Source: Prevotella sp. UBA4339 (GTDB lineage: Bacteria > Bacteroidota > Bacteroidia > Bacteroidales > Bacteroidaceae). From it: a stretch of DNA of 26,524 nt. Made by a program: the position numbers and the translations under genes. This document shows, piece after piece, positions 14,593-24,030 of the stretch. Below the pieces are notes generated by a model, which saw only the letters and a program-made list of their open reading frames with translations, was not told where the DNA came from and ran no database searches. The stretch spans positions 1-26,524 of the forward strand of contig DGTJ01000053.1 in assembly GCA_002393725.1 (NCBI GenBank). Direction: 5' to 3'. Every line of letters starts with the position of its first letter. Within the stretch, counting starts at the first letter, position 1.

Positions 14593-17500
14593 TTATAATC
14601 TGATTTTCTTGCCGTTGATGATGTAGATGCCGGGTCTGAGGAACTGACGCCACGTGTCGTCTTCCACCTGCTGCTTAGTAGCAACCTTGCGGCCCTGAAG
14701 GTCATACACGCAACCGTCACCTACTATCCTGTCGGAACTATCCTTGATGTCCGGATCTTCCCCACCCTCATCATCGAAGATTACAGGCACGAACTCCACT
14801 CCGCGAGTCTTCTCGCGGGCAGAAGGTGGTGTAGTAGCCCGATAGTAAATCTTGTTGTGCAACACGTAGCGGTTGTTTCTTGACCACAGCGACTGCGATG
14901 GATCAGCCTCTTTATTTGGGTTGGCATTGATATAAAAGCCAACACCTGTAGTCGCATTTTCTGCCAATGCTGCTGTGATGCTACCGTCACTACGCTCAAA
15001 TATTATAGACCCATCAGCGTTTAACGGCAGTCCAAAGGTGTAGACATCGTGCGATGCATCTGCTACCAGCATCTGCTCTAAGTATTGACCAGTGAAGATA
15101 CAATCCGAAGCTGTAGTTGCAGTACCAGGTAGCGTCATAGTAACATCTCCACTTACCGAACTGCGAATGATGGCAGGCGTGTTAGCATTTATCACTTTGC
15201 CTATACTTGTAGGATGAATAGCAGTAGTGTTCCATCCTTCAGTACAAACGTAAGCCTGAGCCTCAGCTGTTGTAATGGTCACGTCGAAGGGCGCATAGAA
15301 CGTGGAGTAATAGTATTCGTCACCGCCATCGTTCATCGCCACTTTCAACCCTTGGGTGTTGGCTGGCTCCATACACCATTTCACGTCATCTAATCTATCG
15401 GTATCTGCATTTGAATATTTCAAATCATATGTATTATCCTTCTGCGTGAAATTGAGATAATTACTACCATCGACAAGAACCACAACACCACCACCGATGT
15501 CTATCAATCTGTATGTGGTAGCTGTGCCTTCCCCCATCTTGTTTTGTATGACGTTCAGACCCTGAGTGCTCATGGTCACATCACTGATGGTCTTATTGGT
15601 ATACGATGTACCAGCGACATAGAATATCGTTGATGGGTCAATCTCTGTAGCAGGGACTGGTATATCACCTTGGGTTGCAACCGTTTTGGTGAATCCTGAC
15701 GTCAGACCGTCTTCGCCCTCAAATGTAGTAGACACTCCCAGTCTGCTGTAGAAGTGCATTGGAATACCACCGGCTGTCTTCTCTGTATTGTGCAGATAGC
15801 CACTAGCATAGCGAACGGGACTGATACCCGATATGCCGGGCTGTGAGTGCAGGCGGTAGTATCCGTCGGCGAAACCAACGATGTTTGCATCTTTATATAC
15901 TATCGCCTGCAAATCTGTAATCTTATATCCTCCCTCTCCTTTATCAATTTCAGCCTTGTACAAATCTTTACCATTTGTATTCAGTCCGCCCACATTGCCG
16001 GCACCCAGGTAGTAAGGCTCCAACATAGCCCTATCCAGTCCGAACGTCCATTCCGAAGGTGTGGTGCCTAGCTGTAAACTGGTTCCTACTTGATTGACGT
16101 AATATTTTGTTGCGCCAGTATTGGCTACTGGGTGGATGCGGAAATAGCCAGGGTTGTCACCTGCCGTCAGTTCGTAGATTTCATATCCGTTGGCAGGCAC
16201 CGCCATCGTTACAGCCTTTTCATCAGCCAAATCCGCAGTCGTCATCATTCTAGTGTTGTCATCACCTGAAGTGCTACTGTTCTTCAGCACATACCGGTTA
16301 TACATCTTGAATCCATAGACATCGCCAACAGGTGTCCACAGATAGTCGTTGGTATAGCGTGTCTCGCGTCCAGCCACTGTCTTCAGACCTTGTGTGTTGG
16401 TGTAACGTGCCAGGTGGGGCGTTCCATCGTTCAGGGTCTCCAGCGTGTACCACAGATTCTGATTGGTACTCGTCACGAAACCAAGACCAGTATTCGTTGC
16501 CACACTCTTATCGAACTGATAGACAATATTCACCACCACCGTCTTGTCGATGAGGTCAGCGTCCGTCATGAGGTTATCCCGCTTCAGACCTTTGTACTTG
16601 GCGTTCAAAGTAGCATTCTCTGTTTTTGCTCCAGTTTCTGGATTGTAATCATAAACACCTTCAATGTAGTATTCGAAGGTACAGTTCGGACGATAGAACG
16701 CTGCAGGCACTTCCAATACGTCGCCAATACTTACCGTTCCGGCATCATAGCTGTAATTATGACTTGCACCACCCCAAGACAGGGTTCCGCCTAGCTGATA
16801 CGTGACTCCACCTCCTGATGTTAGGTCTCGCTGAGTGGTACCGTAGATTGTCTTGGTTTCTGGCGTTCCGCTCTCAGACTCCATATACGGAATATCGACA
16901 TATTGATCTGTTGGGAGTGGGTCTGCAGTTTTATTAGGGCAAGTCTTTGCTATAATCAAGTGATAGATCAGATCATGCACAGAAAGACCGAAGATAATGA
17001 ATTTCGTGGGGTCTCCAGTGGTCGTCTCACCACCATAGCCACTCAGTTTGGTGCTCTGATTACCAGTTTCAGCTAATACGCCATAGTCGTAGCCACTCTT
17101 CTTTAGCAACATGAATTGTTGGGCATTGGCCGCACCTTCAACCATAGATTCATCGCCATCAACGTACTTTCCTCCCTTATGTTTAATCTTGAGAGCGTAT
17201 GGGTCACCGCCTTCAAAATACCAGACATATTTCTGATTACCGTCTAGTGCATGGTCTGCTTCGCTAGAGATAGCAGTGTTGTCTATCGACTGCATCGTGT
17301 TGTTGGCCTCCCAGATGATGTTATAGGGCAAGCCTCCTTCGATGTTCATTGCCACATCGTTAGAGCGTGAGCCACGAGTAATATTGCCACTGCCATCGAC
17401 GGCTTTTTCGTTCGGAACGAGATATGGTGTGGTCTCTGCATCGTATGCCTTATAGCGCACATATACCTTGTCGTCGTAAAGGCCATACAGGGTGAACAAT

Positions 17501-20500
17501 TGGGTTGCAGGAACAACGGTATAAACGTCGGACGACACTGTCGCACTTCCGTAATACAGATAGTCCGTCTCGTCGTTCAGCAGCGGTGTCTGGGCAGCTT
17601 CCGGCAGGTAGGGCGCATAGTGGTGAACAGTAGCCGCCGCATCATCCTGCGTAGCGTTGACAGCCAACGTTCCTGCGTTGTTGATGACCTTATAGGTATA
17701 GTTGTGCGTCACGTCGTCGTTAATGATGAGTTGAGCACCTGGACTGAGCACATTCGACTTGATAGTGAAGTGGTTTGGGTCTGAATTATCCATGCTTTCT
17801 GCTGTCGTCGTGGCTGCCACTTTGGTTGTCATCGAGGCTCCGTTGAGGAACGAATAGGTGTAAGTTCCCAATCCGTTCACTGCCAACGCATAGCCGCCAC
17901 TGGGGTGAGTCAACAAGGAGAAGCGGTCTGTACCATTTACCTTAATGGGTACACTCATGGGGCTTGACGGTCCCAAAGAAGTTGAGTAGTTGGCTTTGCG
18001 GTTATACAGCTCTATGGCATACGGATCAGGAGCCTCGTAGTATTCTGACGACGGGTCGGTAGGTGCTTGGAGGAATTTCCATTGCCAGGTCTTGTGGTCT
18101 TCGTCTATAGTAGTAGGCTTTGTGGGAGATCCAGTGTCATCCGCAAAGAGCGACACACCGGTTCCGTCAGAAGTATTAATAGTTCTGGCCTGCACATCTA
18201 GGTTGTTCAGCTTGATGGTGAACCATTTGCCTAGCAGGATATGGTTATCGTTATCGGCATCTTCATCGTAGCTATAGCGCACATAGACGGTCTCGTTGTC
18301 GCCGTCAAGACCTGACCCTGCAAACGAACCGGTAATCTCGTCGGAGACTGTCAACTTCTTGGTTTTAGAATCATAGACAGGAGCTGTCTTGTAGTATTTA
18401 AAGTCTGTAGCTAGCGGACTCTTGAAGTGCTCGGTGATAGTTGGGAAGTACTCACCGGCTCGTTTGTAGCGCAGAGCCTCACGTCCTTCATTGTCAATGA
18501 TGAGGTAATTAAAGACTTGCGGGCGCACCAGGAAGGTGGTCTGCGCATCCATCGAGTTGTTGTTGTCTACGGTGGCAGTCTGAGTATTTGTCTTTGGCTC
18601 TTTCAGCGTTGTCAGGTAAGGAGATGTCTTCTCGGTATTAACACGCAGGGTATGGTCGAAGCGCGGCATCAGCTGCATGTTGCCGTTGGCATCCGACACT
18701 GCCATGAAGGTCTGGTTGCTGATCTTCAGGTTGGTATTATCATGACCTTTACTACCCGTACTTTCTTCCGGATTTACATCTGCAAAAATGAAACCATCTT
18801 CCAGCGTGATGTCCGTTGTGCCACCATCACCAGCATAGCTACCCACCATCACACCATTGTCCAAAGCAGCCGATGTCATATGGGTGGTGAGGTATTTGTT
18901 CGTTCCTGCATTCTTGAACTGCAGGTTGTAAGGGTCAAAGCCTGTGGTCTGCATATAGTCAGGCTTCGTCTTCTTAGGGTCGTATGCCTTTTTTGTATCG
19001 TATTCGGTTGTTCCCGCTAGCGCCCACTTGAAGCCCATCTCCTTGTCAATATCCAGATTGGGACCTACGTACCAGAAGTTGAAATCGTCAATATTTCCGG
19101 AACCGTCCAAGATAGTAACAGTATTATTCTGTGGACTGAGAATCAGATCATACACATTACCACCAGTAGGATTGGTGTGCTCCCAGATGGGTTTACTGAT
19201 ATAATTATTTCTCTCGTTATTGTTCTCCTTCTTTAAGAAACGACCGTTTTGCAGCACTAAGAATTTCGAGGGCGTACCCGATTCAGTATATGTTTTAGCT
19301 TCTTCATTGGGTGTGAAGGTATAAGTATAACTCTTCTCATACTCTTCCTTGACAGTATAGGTGACATACTGGTCTTGGAATATGCCGTTGACGTCCTTGA
19401 CTCCTGATGCAGAGAGCGGAGGAAGTGCGGCGAGTGACCTGGAGATGTAGGGTTTGTTGCCAACCCTAATCTCGTCTCTCAAAGTGTCTTTCTGTGTTCT
19501 GAGCGTGTACTTATGACAGCCACTGGCCTTGGTGGCGTTGTTAAAGAAGTGATACTCCTTCACCATCGGACTGTCGTAAGCCCGCAGTTCATCCAGCTCG
19601 TCACCGTAGGGATAGGTAGTGGTAGGCAGCGGGCGGCGCATAATCTCCCAACCGTGACGGTCGAGCAACACAAGCACGGGCGGAATGTTAGCATCCTCGA
19701 TATCGAAAGCACCGTTGCCCATGTCAAAGGTCTGGAACCAATGCTCCAATCGCTCTACGACTTTCGTGTTGCGTTTCCCCTCATCAGTATATCCGTTCCA
19801 ACGGACAGCGTTGGCATAAGCTTCGTAGCTATGCCAATTGTTACCAATGCCTTTTTTTCCCAGTTCCGTTACAAGGGTCTCTCTTAATTCATCCGGTATT
19901 GTGAAACTAGCATCAGGATTGTCCTTGTAGGGGTCAGTATTATCTTCACTTGGATTCGGATTGATTCCCAATAGTTCCTGCTTCACCATGTTGTAGGTCT
20001 TCCAATACTGTTCAAACGAGGTGACTACATGGCGTTCATTGGATTCTCCTTTGTCATCTGTGTCACCATCATTATTTAAGTCAAGTGCAATTGGATTGGT
20101 AGTCATCAATCGGTAGTTTCCCTGCGTACCCAGTATCATGTACTCAGTAGATGCCTCTGAAGCGATACTGGGCAGACAGCCTCCTGTTACTATGTGTTTG
20201 GTGTTGGCGTCAGTATCCTGGTTGAAGTGTACGGCGTAAGTTTGTAAATAAGTGTAATGACTGACGCCGTTATATTTGATGTCACTTCTGGAGTGTATTG
20301 TGACGTGATAGGGGTCATTGGCATAGTCCCCCGTATTGCCTCCAGGATTGGCGAAATACCATATCCAGCGTGGACGGGTATTGGCACCACCATTCATCTG
20401 CTCGTCGCGCATATCCTGGCCGTAGATGTTCAGGTTACCATCACCATTGGTATAGGGATAGACAGGCTGAATCGTATTGATCGTCAGTTTGTCCTTACCG

Positions 20501-23500
20501 TCTTCCAGATAATATTTCGGAATATTAGGATCCAGGAACTTCAGCAGATAGGGATGACCGTTGTCGTTAAACGTCACGAGGTCGTTCTTAACGTAGGTGA
20601 CGTAGATGTCGAGATATCTGGGTTTGGTGACATTTACAAGCCAATAGTCGCTACCAACCTTGTAATAGTAGTCACCTGTCGCTTCCAGCTTTTTGGCCTG
20701 ATCATCCAAATCAGTTTCACTACTTGCCTCTAGCTTATGCGTTGGGTCAGCATTGGTCCAATTCGAACTATAACTAGCATCCTTTGTTTTGGTGTATGTT
20801 GCATCCAGTCCACTCAGACTGCTTAGTTTGGTAGCGGGGTCTGTAGGTGTGTACGTGGTACCGCTTATGGTGATGTTGTTCGGTGCATAATAACTATAGT
20901 TCGCAGCGCCCACCAACGGACTCTGGTATTCTGCCGGCAATACCAGCTCAGGGCTTTTGCTCTCTACCGTCAGCAGTTCATGCTTGGCTTTATCGATGAG
21001 GTGATAGGTATAAGTTACATTTTCCTCCAGGCGGAACTTGATTTCATCGTCATCAGCAGCCTGATAGGTTGCATTGCTATAGATCTTAATAGTCGTCGCA
21101 TTGAGCCGTCCGATATTGTAATAGGTTGTGCTGGCATCCACCCCGTCACCTGTGGCTACCATCACCTCATAGACACCAGCTCGGGCACTGCTCTTGGCGA
21201 TAAACCGCTGAGCTTGATTTCTGCTCGTAACAAAAGTAAGGCCTGTTCCGTCAGATGTGGTTGGCAGATCACCATCCAACTTCACCCAAGCACCTACCTG
21301 TCGTGACTGGTAAACTATTGTACCATCATCGTCAGTAGGCACCAAAACATCCTCATTGCCTGTAGTGGTTCTTGCTCCCAAGTTGTCAATCAGCATGGCG
21401 TACGGGTCTTGGCCTCTTAGTTTCCACTTATATCCATCAGCAGCCCCGGATCCTGCCGAACTCTTGATTGTTCCAGCATCATAATAAATATACTGACCGT
21501 TCAATCGGACAAAGATCTCCTGATCTTCACTCAGTTTAAAGGGCTTCGCGTTCAAACGGGTTGTAGTATACTTTACGAAAATGTCGTGATTTGCATTGGG
21601 AGTTTCCGTTATTTCGTGACTTGCCAAGGTTGCGCGTCCGTTACCATCAGTATATGTATCATAGAACGTTATCGTCTCGTCCAGAATAAACGGGCTGATG
21701 ATGATGCTCGGGATGCTGGCCAGCGAGAGCGGCGAGAAGATGGTCTGACTGGCTGATGCCGTTACCGCAATACGGCCTGACTTATCTACAATCTTGTAGG
21801 TAAAGGTCTTCTTAGGCAGTTCCAATACTTTGATGCGGGTCGAAGAGGCGGTGCTGTATTCCACGGTGCTGTTCACAACAGTGGCAGAGTTCTGGTTGAC
21901 AGTAATAACAGATGCCGCGTCGATAGTTACATCACTGGTATTATACTCCTGAACGGAGAGTGTAAACGTCTTGTCGCTGTTTCCTCGGTTCGCAACCGTA
22001 ACGGTCACAGTGGCGGTACCATTTTCCTGTACATATATCTTCCCAGCAGGCACTGTTGCCTGTCCGGAGTTGGTTCCTCCTGCCGTCACAGTGACATAAT
22101 TGCCCTCTACATAAGTCAGACCGGTGATGTTGAACGTAAGCATCTGGGCGTTGGCGGTCGTTACGTTGTAAGTGTGCGTCTTCGTAGCGTAGGCAATGTC
22201 TACAGGAACCGCATTGCCTGCATTCCAGTTCCAATGGCCTTCACCGTCATACAGCCGCAGCAAGAATCTGTCATTCTCGGCGCCGTCATCGGGTATTTCC
22301 CATTCATAGCCTGCCGTATTTGAAGTGCTGGCTGTAAGTGGCGTGCCAGTGCTGGGAGTTCCCGTAGCTCCCACATACGTCGGTGTGGCTCCGCTGGTGG
22401 CACTACGCAGCACGACGCGCAGTTCGTAGGGGTCACCAATGAAGGCATACTCGCTGGCTTTCGTGAATTCGCCGCTGGCACCATCGTTTTTGAAGTTCGG
22501 ACTCGTATATTTCAGTTTCTTACCGCTCGCCTCAATACTGCTCTCGTCGGTCAGTTCATACCACGTGGCGTCCTTCCATGTATCGGCATCGTAACTGCCA
22601 GGCGTGATGGCCTTGAAGGGCATGTTCTGCACTTGGTAGCCCACATAGATGTCGGTACCCTCCATCTGGGAGTATTTGGTAATCTCCTGTTTGAGCGCAG
22701 GGTCCTTATAGAACTTCGTAAACGAACAGTATTTGCGTTTCAGTGAAGTGGGGATATCGCTCATGGAGATATCGTTGTTTAGAATCTTGTAGTCACTCAT
22801 CGTGACCGGTGCTGTCACCGTATTGCCAAACGGCGTCTTCACTTTGAAGTTGACGGTCTTGATCTCATAAAACTTTGGGTCGATGGAGTATTTCTTCGTA
22901 GCATCTGCCGGCGACACCTTGTTGATGGTCAGGTTGGCGTTGTCGAACTTCAGGTAGTTGTAGTTATAGTTGTTGTTCGACCCTGAAGGGGCGTTGAATG
23001 TGCCGTTATTGTTATATGTCCTACTGCCCATGAAGACGTAGCCCGTCTCCGTCGTGTTGTTCAGCAGGGCAAACGAACTCCAGATAGGTGCAGACGCGCC
23101 GTGAAAGTAGCCAGACGAAGGTTCTGAACTCGGGTCAATAGGATTGGCACTTCCAGAAACCCACGCTTTAGTATATATTTTGGCGATATCACTGGCGAGG
23201 TAGGCGTTACTGTTGCCTGGAGTGAACAGCATGCTCTCCTTGTACCACTTATATACAAAATTGGTCGTCTTCTCATTCTTCTCGATGTAGGTGTAATTCC
23301 TGTCGTAGGCGGTACGGATAATAATGTTATAAGGGTCGCTGCCCTCAAGCTTGAACTGAAAGTGGAACTGCTTTTCCACATCAGCTTTCGTGTTCTTGTT
23401 GTCGTTACTGCTCCAGTATGTATTAGTGACACCAGGATTATCTATCTTTACAAAATCTTCGCTTATCAGATATTCCTCGGTCACGTTGGTTCTAGGCAAC

Positions 23501-24012
23501 ACGGCTGGGCGGTTGTTACGACCTCGGTTCAGAGCCAGGAAACCGTATGTCGCACCAATGATATATGTCTTCGAGCCGTCAAGCTTGGCGATGGTATTAT
23601 AGGAATCGTATTCGTAGGTGACGTAGATGTCGCAGTTGCTATCTACAGAGGTTCCCTCAGCCGTTTCAGAGGTAGTATCTAAGGTGTAGATGATTTCCTT
23701 CACTCGGCTTGACCCTGAGTATAATTCGGTTGCTGCACTTGCTGACACCTGGCTGCTGGCCCAGTACTTGAAGTTCTTTGCCAGTGGACTCTTGAAGTGG
23801 GCAGGCAGTTCTATGGTGGCCGCATTGTCGACGATGACCCTGATGGCCTCCAAGCGCTTGCCGTTAACGTCACTCACCATATTCGCAGCCGTATTGTCGA
23901 TGGGCAGCGTCAGCACGTGATAGGTTACCTTTGCAGCCCACGCCTCGTTGGCCATGCCGCCAAGGAGCAGCAGGGTCAGTAGGAAATATGCTATATGTCT
24001 ATATCGTTTCAT
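14593..24012 (-). CDS. giant modular secreted surface protein with T9SS-like C-terminal domain
   Basis: A 3,139-residue protein, uninterrupted. Residues 1-26 are a signal peptide (MKRYRHIAYFLLTLLLLGGM...EAWA). About eight two-part modules fill residues 27-2600. Half A has an ID..GR-like start, an SP motif (Ser at 75, 773, 1031, 1481, 1865; Thr at 2142) followed by F.YY, and ends DIYV.Y. Half B carries DPY preceded by a W/F.L.G motif (Asp at 226, 527, 869, 1233, 1693, 1996, 2270 and DVY at 2564). Then come a non-modular region with FYAPFDVTITTAEAQAYVCT and a C-terminus VYDLQGRKV...LRPGIYIINGKKIRL. That tail resembles Prevotella type IX sorting domains, implying export and surface anchoring. 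No catalytic motif is recognised; an adhesin or glycan-binding role is only a guess. It follows a fimbrillin-type lipoprotein gene by 18 bp, so the two are probably one operon. Confidence 0.9.
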   Translation of the reverse strand: MKRYRHIAYFLLTLLLLGGMANEAWAAKVTYHVLTLPIDNTAANMVSDVNGKRLEAIRVIVDNAATIELPAHFKSPLAKNFKYWASSQVSASAATELYSGSSRVKEIIYTLDTTSETAEGTSVDSNCDIYVTYEYDSYNTIAKLDGSKTYIIGATYGFLALNRGRNNRPAVLPRTNVTEEYLISEDFVKIDNPGVTNTYWSSNDNKNTKADVEKQFHFQFKLEGSDPYNIIIRTAYDRNYTYIEKNEKTTNFVYKWYKESMLFTPGNSNAYLASDIAKIYTKAWVSGSANPIDPSSEPSSGYFHGASAPIWSSFALLNNTTETGYVFMGSRTYNNNGTFNAPSGSNNNYNYNYLKFDNANLTINKVSPADATKKYSIDPKFYEIKTVNFKVKTPFGNTVTAPVTMSDYKILNNDISMSDIPTSLKRKYCSFTKFYKDPALKQEITKYSQMEGTDIYVGYQVQNMPFKAITPGSYDADTWKDATWYELTDESSIEASGKKLKYTSPNFKNDGASGEFTKASEYAFIGDPYELRVVLRSATSGATPTYVGATGTPSTGTPLTASTSNTAGYEWEIPDDGAENDRFLLRLYDGEGHWNWNAGNAVPVDIAYATKTHTYNVTTANAQMLTFNITGLTYVEGNYVTVTAGGTNSGQATVPAGKIYVQENGTATVTVTVANRGNSDKTFTLSVQEYNTSDVTIDAASVITVNQNSATVVNSTVEYSTASSTRIKVLELPKKTFTYKIVDKSGRIAVTASASQTIFSPLSLASIPSIIISPFILDETITFYDTYTDGNGRATLASHEITETPNANHDIFVKYTTTRLNAKPFKLSEDQEIFVRLNGQYIYYDAGTIKSSAGSGAADGYKWKLRGQDPYAMLIDNLGARTTTGNEDVLVPTDDDGTIVYQSRQVGAWVKLDGDLPTTSDGTGLTFVTSRNQAQRFIAKSSARAGVYEVMVATGDGVDASTTYYNIGRLNATTIKIYSNATYQAADDDEIKFRLEENVTYTYHLIDKAKHELLTVESKSPELVLPAEYQSPLVGAANYSYYAPNNITISGTTYTPTDPATKLSSLSGLDATYTKTKDASYSSNWTNADPTHKLEASSETDLDDQAKKLEATGDYYYKVGSDYWLVNVTKPRYLDIYVTYVKNDLVTFNDNGHPYLLKFLDPNIPKYYLEDGKDKLTINTIQPVYPYTNGDGNLNIYGQDMRDEQMNGGANTRPRWIWYFANPGGNTGDYANDPYHVTIHSRSDIKYNGVSHYTYLQTYAVHFNQDTDANTKHIVTGGCLPSIASEASTEYMILGTQGNYRLMTTNPIALDLNNDGDTDDKGESNERHVVTSFEQYWKTYNMVKQELLGINPNPSEDNTDPYKDNPDASFTIPDELRETLVTELGKKGIGNNWHSYEAYANAVRWNGYTDEGKRNTKVVERLEHWFQTFDMGNGAFDIEDANIPPVLVLLDRHGWEIMRRPLPTTTYPYGDELDELRAYDSPMVKEYHFFNNATKASGCHKYTLRTQKDTLRDEIRVGNKPYISRSLAALPPLSASGVKDVNGIFQDQYVTYTVKEEYEKSYTYTFTPNEEAKTYTESGTPSKFLVLQNGRFLKKENNNERNNYISKPIWEHTNPTGGNVYDLILSPQNNTVTILDGSGNIDDFNFWYVGPNLDIDKEMGFKWALAGTTEYDTKKAYDPKKTKPDYMQTTGFDPYNLQFKNAGTNKYLTTHMTSAALDNGVMVGSYAGDGGTTDITLEDGFIFADVNPEESTGSKGHDNTNLKISNQTFMAVSDANGNMQLMPRFDHTLRVNTEKTSPYLTTLKEPKTNTQTATVDNNNSMDAQTTFLVRPQVFNYLIIDNEGREALRYKRAGEYFPTITEHFKSPLATDFKYYKTAPVYDSKTKKLTVSDEITGSFAGSGLDGDNETVYVRYSYDEDADNDNHILLGKWFTIKLNNLDVQARTINTSDGTGVSLFADDTGSPTKPTTIDEDHKTWQWKFLQAPTDPSSEYYEAPDPYAIELYNRKANYSTSLGPSSPMSVPIKVNGTDRFSLLTHPSGGYALAVNGLGTYTYSFLNGASMTTKVAATTTAESMDNSDPNHFTIKSNVLSPGAQLIINDDVTHNYTYKVINNAGTLAVNATQDDAAATVHHYAPYLPEAAQTPLLNDETDYLYYGSATVSSDVYTVVPATQLFTLYGLYDDKVYVRYKAYDAETTPYLVPNEKAVDGSGNITRGSRSNDVAMNIEGGLPYNIIWEANNTMQSIDNTAISSEADHALDGNQKYVWYFEGGDPYALKIKHKGGKYVDGDESMVEGAANAQQFMLLKKSGYDYGVLAETGNQSTKLSGYGGETTTGDPTKFIIFGLSVHDLIYHLIIAKTCPNKTADPLPTDQYVDIPYMESESGTPETKTIYGTTQRDLTSGGGVTYQLGGTLSWGGASHNYSYDAGTVSIGDVLEVPAAFYRPNCTFEYYIEGVYDYNPETGAKTENATLNAKYKGLKRDNLMTDADLIDKTVVVNIVYQFDKSVATNTGLGFVTSTNQNLWYTLETLNDGTPHLARYTNTQGLKTVAGRETRYTNDYLWTPVGDVYGFKMYNRYVLKNSSTSGDDNTRMMTTADLADEKAVTMAVPANGYEIYELTAGDNPGYFRIHPVANTGATKYYVNQVGTSLQLGTTPSEWTFGLDRAMLEPYYLGAGNVGGLNTNGKDLYKAEIDKGEGGYKITDLQAIVYKDANIVGFADGYYRLHSQPGISGISPVRYASGYLHNTEKTAGGIPMHFYSRLGVSTTFEGEDGLTSGFTKTVATQGDIPVPATEIDPSTIFYVAGTSYTNKTISDVTMSTQGLNVIQNKMGEGTATTYRLIDIGGGVVVLVDGSNYLNFTQKDNTYDLKYSNADTDRLDDVKWCMEPANTQGLKVAMNDGGDEYYYSTFYAPFDVTITTAEAQAYVCTEGWNTTAIHPTSIGKVINANTPAIIRSSVSGDVTMTLPGTATTASDCIFTGQYLEQMLVADASHDVYTFGLPLNADGSIIFERSDGSITAALAENATTGVGFYINANPNKEADPSQSLWSRNNRYVLHNKIYYRATTPPSAREKTRGVEFVPVIFDDEGGEDPDIKDSSDRIVGDGCVYDLQGRKVATKQQVEDDTWRQFLRPGIYIINGKKIRL
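16213..23934 (-). repeat. about eight divergent protein modules in the giant gene
   Basis: The DPY hallmark recurs at intervals of 301, 342, 364, 460, 303, 274 and 294 residues, alternating with the SP..F.YY hallmark. Examples are GSDPYNIIIRT, GQDPYAMLIDN, NDPYHVTIHS, FDPYNLQFKN, PDPYAIELYN and GDPYALKIKH. Module 2 lacks the SP motif, module 5 carries a long insert, and the last module has DVY. Divergence is high at protein level and there is no long exact DNA repeat, so the array is old. The W...DPY.I.I.N...Y pattern is reminiscent of beta-trefoil (ricin/fascin-like) repeats; that is inference only. Confidence 0.75.
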
Positions 24013-24030
24013 CTTGCATCTTACATTTTT

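Noticed and set aside
18427..19020. 197-codon antisense open frame inside the giant gene, and other antisense frames there (for example 20257-20733)
   Set aside because: They lie opposite a clearly coding, repetitive gene and have no signal, domain or start context; they are shadows of its codon usage.
19921..19945. Extra DPY in the giant protein (NTDPYKDNPDA)
   Set aside because: It lacks the preceding W/F.L.G and the following I.I.N pattern, and it falls inside the insert of module 5, so it is not counted as a module.
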